NCBI GenBank assembly: GCA_013140785.1
Contig: JABFRZ010000643.1
Location: forward strand, 1-9,598
Length of the DNA stretch: 9,598 bases
Source of the DNA: Planctomycetota bacterium
Lineage (GTDB): Bacteria > Planctomycetota > UBA1135 > GCA-002686595
Direction of reading: 5' to 3'
This document shows positions 7,204 through 9,598 of this stretch, in pieces. Position 1 is the stretch's first letter. Each line of letters starts with the position of its first letter. Under the pieces are notes generated by a model, which was not told where the DNA came from, made no database searches, and saw only the letters and a program-made list of their open reading frames with translations. Made by a program: the position numbers and the translations under genes.

Positions 7204-8511
7204 CTAGCGCGGAGCTTCGGATCCCGACGCGAGAACCGTTCGAGCGCGAAGAAGAGCGCACAGCGTCGAGACGAGCACGCCAACTCCGATCCAGAACGCC
7301 ACGCGCTGGAGGGCGATGCCGAGCAGCATGTGGCGATGCATCTCGACCCCGTCGGCGTGGTACGTCAGGAAGGAGTAGACCAGCGCGGTGGCCGAGAAGA
7401 GCAGCGCCGCGGCCAGCTCCGCTCGGATGCGCCGATCCCGGCGCAAGGCCGGAAGGAGGAGCCACGGCAGGAGCAGGGTCGCCCACGGCCCTGGACCGAA
7501 GGCCATCCAAGCGCCAGCCGTGCGCGCGGCGCGCGGGGGCGCCAGCCCATGCGAGTACTTCGCGAGGTCGCGCTCGTAGTACCGCTCGAGCGCGCGCCAA
7601 GCCTCGACGTAGCTGGACGGGCGCGCAAGGACCCAGCTCCAATACTCGCGCGCGCCGTGCCGCTCGGTCCATTCGAAGAAGCGCGGTTCCGTCGCGCGCA
7701 GCCGGCGCTGCGTGCGACTCCCGGGTGACCCGGCCACCTCGCTCAGCTTGGCCGGCACCGGCATGCCCGCGGCCGCGAAGCGTGCGACGGCCGTTGGATC
7801 TGGCAAGACCCGCGCGAGGACGGCGTTGTTGAGCGACCAGTCGGCGCGCTCGTTCCGGCGCGCATCCAAGGCTCCGACGGCCAGCACGAGCACGGCGACG
7901 GCCAGCACGGCCACGCGTTGGCGCAGCGGCAAGTAGAGCGCGGGCAACAAGAGGGCAGGTACGAGGATCAGGTTCGCGTCGCGCGACCAGCCGAAGAAGG
8001 CGAGGCACAGGGCCCAGCCGAGGAGCCGCGCCCACGACGGAGCTCGACCCCTGAACGCGCGCTGCGACAGGTGCAGCGAGGCCGCGAGGGCGAGCGCCAG
8101 CAGCGAGAGCGAGAACGATTCGCTCAGCACGCTGGAGTTCCAGCACCAGACGGACGGCACGAGCGCGAGCAGGCAGCCCAGCGCGACGCCCGCGAGCCGG
8201 CCCGCCAGCCACCCGAGCGTGGACCACGCGGCGAACGAGAGCACCGTCTGTGCCCACACCAGAGCCGCGCCCGTTCCGAACACGTCCAAGAAGAGGGCGT
8301 AGCCCAGCGGCCGCGCGCCCATCACTCGCTGCGGACCCGCCAGCACGAAATCGGCCGGCCAATCGATGTAGGCGAGCGAGTCGGGGAACCGCAGAGCCGC
8401 GCTCACGAGCGGGCGTCCGAGATAGAGGGCCAGGCAAGTGAGCGCCACTGCGGCGGCCGCTTCCCAATGGACTCGCGCGTTCCTGGCAGGCCTGCTAGGC
8501 CGAAGCGCCAC
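7204..8511 (-). CDS. Polytopic membrane protein, GT-C glycosyltransferase-like
   Basis: A 435-residue protein from the GTG at 8511. About 9-10 hydrophobic helices: first at about 18-40, a cluster from about 70 to 215, and three near the C-terminus, with a soluble loop of about 120 residues at 216-340. GT-C-like features are FPDSLAYID (42-50, D44 and D50 in the first outer loop), SSVLSES (126-132), WSRDAN (175-180) and the terminal EMHRHMLL (390-397), where relatives often have Arg-Tyr/His-Met-Leu before the last helices. Substrate unknown; a lipid-linked sugar donor is the family expectation. The GTG start puts the first helix close to the N-terminus and leaves a promoter gap. An ATG at 8619 would add 36 polar, Arg/Pro-rich residues and overlap the divergent sulfatase start. 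First gene of the probable operon; the sulfatase-like gene follows after 46 bp. Confidence 0.72.
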   Translation of the reverse strand: MALRPSRPARNARVHWEAAAAVALTCLALYLGRPLVSAALRFPDSLAYIDWPADFVLAGPQRVMGARPLGYALFLDVFGTGAALVWAQTVLSFAAWSTLGWLAGRLAGVALGCLLALVPSVWCWNSSVLSESFSLSLLALALAASLHLSQRAFRGRAPSWARLLGWALCLAFFGWSRDANLILVPALLLPALYLPLRQRVAVLAVAVLVLAVGALDARRNERADWSLNNAVLARVLPDPTAVARFAAAGMPVPAKLSEVAGSPGSRTQRRLRATEPRFFEWTERHGAREYWSWVLARPSSYVEAWRALERYYERDLAKYSHGLAPPRAARTAGAWMAFGPGPWATLLLPWLLLPALRRDRRIRAELAAALLFSATALVYSFLTYHADGVEMHRHMLLGIALQRVAFWIGVGVLVSTLCALLRARTVLASGSEAPR

Positions 8512-8617
8512 GTCTGGTTCCAAGTGCGGCGCATCTTCCGTTCGGAGCCGCGCGCGTGCAACGTCTTGGGTGACGGGCCGGTGCCGATCGAGCGGCCGGC
8601 CGGGTAGGCTCGGACGC
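8512..8617. promoter_or_regulatory. Divergent promoter region between the membrane-protein operon and the sulfatase
   Basis: These 106 bp separate the two proposed divergent starts and must carry promoters for both if the starts are right. No strong hexamers are visible. The best leftward pair is TTGCAC (8561-8556), 17 bp, GAAGAT (8538-8533), each 3 of 6 to consensus, which is weak. GGCCGGCC (8593-8600) is a perfect 8-bp palindrome of unknown meaning and expected fairly often at this GC. The function is inferred from position only. Confidence 0.3.
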
Positions 8618-9553
8618 ATGCCGATCCTCGCCGGCGCTCTCGCACTGGCCGTGGCTCTCGCGCGCCAGGAAACGCGCGCTGCCGTGCGCGAGCGTCCGAA
8701 CGTGCTCTTGATCGTCGCGGACGACGTCGGGACCGACAAGCTCGCGGCCTATGGAGAGCACGCGCGGACGCCGCGCACTCCGCGCCTCGACGCGCTTGCG
8801 GCGGAGGGCATGCTCTTCCGCAATGCCTACGCGACGCCGCTGTGCTCCTCGACGCGCGCGGCGCTGCTCACCGGGCGCCACGGGCGGCGCAACGGGATGG
8901 GGGGCCTCGTGCGCGGGGATGGCAAGTGGGAGCTGCCGCTCGACGAGGTGACGCTGGCGGAGTTGCTCGAGCGCGGCGGAGCCGACTACGCCAGCGCGGC
9001 CATCGGGAAGTGGCACCTGTCTGGCCCGCACACCCCGAGCGCGCTGCGTCACCCGAACCTACAGGGGTTCGAGCACTTTTCCGGCGTGATCCAGAACCTC
9101 TATTTCGACGGCGCGCCGGAGGCGAGCAACTACTTCCACTATCACAAGATCGTGGACGGCGTGTTCACGCAGGTAGACGGGTACGCGACGACCGTCACCA
9201 CGGACGATGCGCTAGCCGCGCTCGCGCGCATGAGCGAGCCATGGTTCCTGTATGTGGCCTACAACGCAGCGCACGCGCCCCTGCACGTCCCGCCCGGATC
9301 CGACTTGCCCGCAGGTGCGCCCAAGTCGGCCCTGTACGACGCGATGGTCGAGAAGCTCGACCAGGAGATCGGCCGCCTGCTCGACGGGATCCCGGCCGAG
9401 CCGCGCCGGCGCACGCTGGTCGTGTTCCTGGGAGACAACGGCACCGACCCGAACGCCATCCTGCCGCCGCGCGATCCCGAGCAGGGCAAGGCCACGCTGT
9501 ACGAGGGCGGCATCAACGTCCCGCTCCTCGTCGCCGTGCCGGGCCGGGCGTGA
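8618..9553 (+). CDS. Secreted Cys-type sulfatase, reading frame broken before its C-terminal part
   Basis: The open frame gives 311 residues; family members are usually 430-550. A short hydrophobic signal (about 2-15) is followed by the first sulfatase block PNVLLIVADDVG (27-38, metal ligands D35, D36). The nucleophile motif is C76-S-S-T-R80-AALLTGR, where Cys76 would be oxidised to formylglycine by a maturation enzyme. Further active-site residues are GKWH (130-133), HAPLH (219-223), LGDNGT (271-276, D273/N274) and KATLYEGG (291-298), so essentially the whole catalytic N-domain is present. The family normally continues past 'VPLLV..PG', but here a TGA follows at 9551. The frame starting at 9550 resumes sulfatase-like sequence. 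Likely substrates are sulfated polysaccharides or other sulfate esters; which one cannot be told. The frame extends upstream to 8438, but ATG 8618 gives the signal peptide and avoids overlap with the divergent operon. Confidence 0.82.
   Translation: MPILAGALALAVALARQETRAAVRERPNVLLIVADDVGTDKLAAYGEHARTPRTPRLDALAAEGMLFRNAYATPLCSSTRAALLTGRHGRRNGMGGLVRGDGKWELPLDEVTLAELLERGGADYASAAIGKWHLSGPHTPSALRHPNLQGFEHFSGVIQNLYFDGAPEASNYFHYHKIVDGVFTQVDGYATTVTTDDALAALARMSEPWFLYVAYNAAHAPLHVPPGSDLPAGAPKSALYDAMVEKLDQEIGRLLDGIPAEPRRRTLVVFLGDNGTDPNAILPPRDPEQGKATLYEGGINVPLLVAVPGRA
9539..9548 (+). repeat. CCGGG tandem duplication that shifts the sulfatase frame
   Basis: CCGGG occurs twice in direct tandem (9539-9543 and 9544-9548). 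With both copies the codons read V-P-G-R-A-stop. With one copy removed they read V-P-G-V-T-R-P-G-T and stay open to the window edge, in step with the residues expected after 'VPLLV' in sulfatases. This makes a 5-bp duplication, biological or introduced in sequencing or assembly, the simplest cause of the break. Confidence 0.65.
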
Positions 9554-9598
9554 CCCGACCCGGCACGGTGTCGAACGCGCTCGTTCACGTCGTGGACG
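9550..9598 (+). pseudogene. Continuation of the sulfatase in the shifted frame (fragment, runs off the window)
   Basis: The frame beginning GTG at 9550 translates as VTRPGTVSNALVHVVD and is open to the last base. Sulfatases typically have 'PG.v..G.vs..lvh.vDl.PT' at this point, leading into the C-terminal subdomain. It therefore looks like the same gene displaced by the duplication just upstream. Only 16 codons are visible, so whether the rest of the gene is intact is unknown. Confidence 0.6.

Noticed and set aside
6692..8467. Minus-strand open frame (591 codons) across the operon's first two genes
   Set aside because: It is a shifted frame of two recognisable proteins, and its translation is low-complexity Arg/Ala/Gly.

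Overview
The window is GC-rich, densely coded bacterial chromosome with the strong third-position G/C bias that makes long false ORFs in every frame. Two alkaline-phosphatase/sulfatase superfamily proteins, an SGNH hydrolase of the 'NALGLR...GDSF' type, two multi-membrane GT-C-like proteins, an ankyrin lipoprotein and almost no Shine-Dalgarno sequences suggest a high-GC Planctomycetota or a similar environmental lineage such as Myxococcota. This is an inference from gene content; there is no rRNA or other firm phylogenetic marker.

Layout. (1) 1-420, minus strand: 5' part of trmB (tRNA m7G46 methyltransferase), running off the left edge. It is divergent from a lipoprotein with eight ankyrin repeats (560-1585, plus). 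The 139 bp between them hold two good back-to-back sigma70-like promoters. (2) 1593-2861, minus: a polytopic GT-C-like membrane protein, convergent with the ankyrin gene (7 bp gap) and divergent from a class I SAM methyltransferase (3235-4125, plus) across a 373 bp gap with no credible gene. (3) 8511-4142, minus: a likely three-gene operon of a second GT-C-like membrane protein, a lipoprotein of the sulfatase/alkaline-phosphatase superfamily with Thr at the nucleophile position, and a membrane-anchored SGNH hydrolase. The gaps are 46 and 28 bp. (4) 8618 to the right edge, plus: a secreted Cys-type sulfatase, divergent from the operon. Its frame is broken at 9551 by what looks like a tandem 5-bp duplication (CCGGG twice, 9539-9548). 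Removing one copy restores sulfatase-like sequence to the window edge.

How the genes may work together: the three-gene operon joins a candidate lipid-linked glycosyltransferase with two envelope hydrolase or transferase folds, which suggests building or modifying a surface glycan. The methyltransferase and the other GT-C-like gene are compatible with that, but this is inference from neighbourhood. No mobile element, CRISPR array, tRNA or rRNA was seen, and I found no clear previously undescribed system. The points most worth checking are the frameshifted sulfatase, the Asp-to-Cys replacement in TrmB's conserved motif, and the degenerate catalytic motifs in the SGNH and Thr-type proteins.
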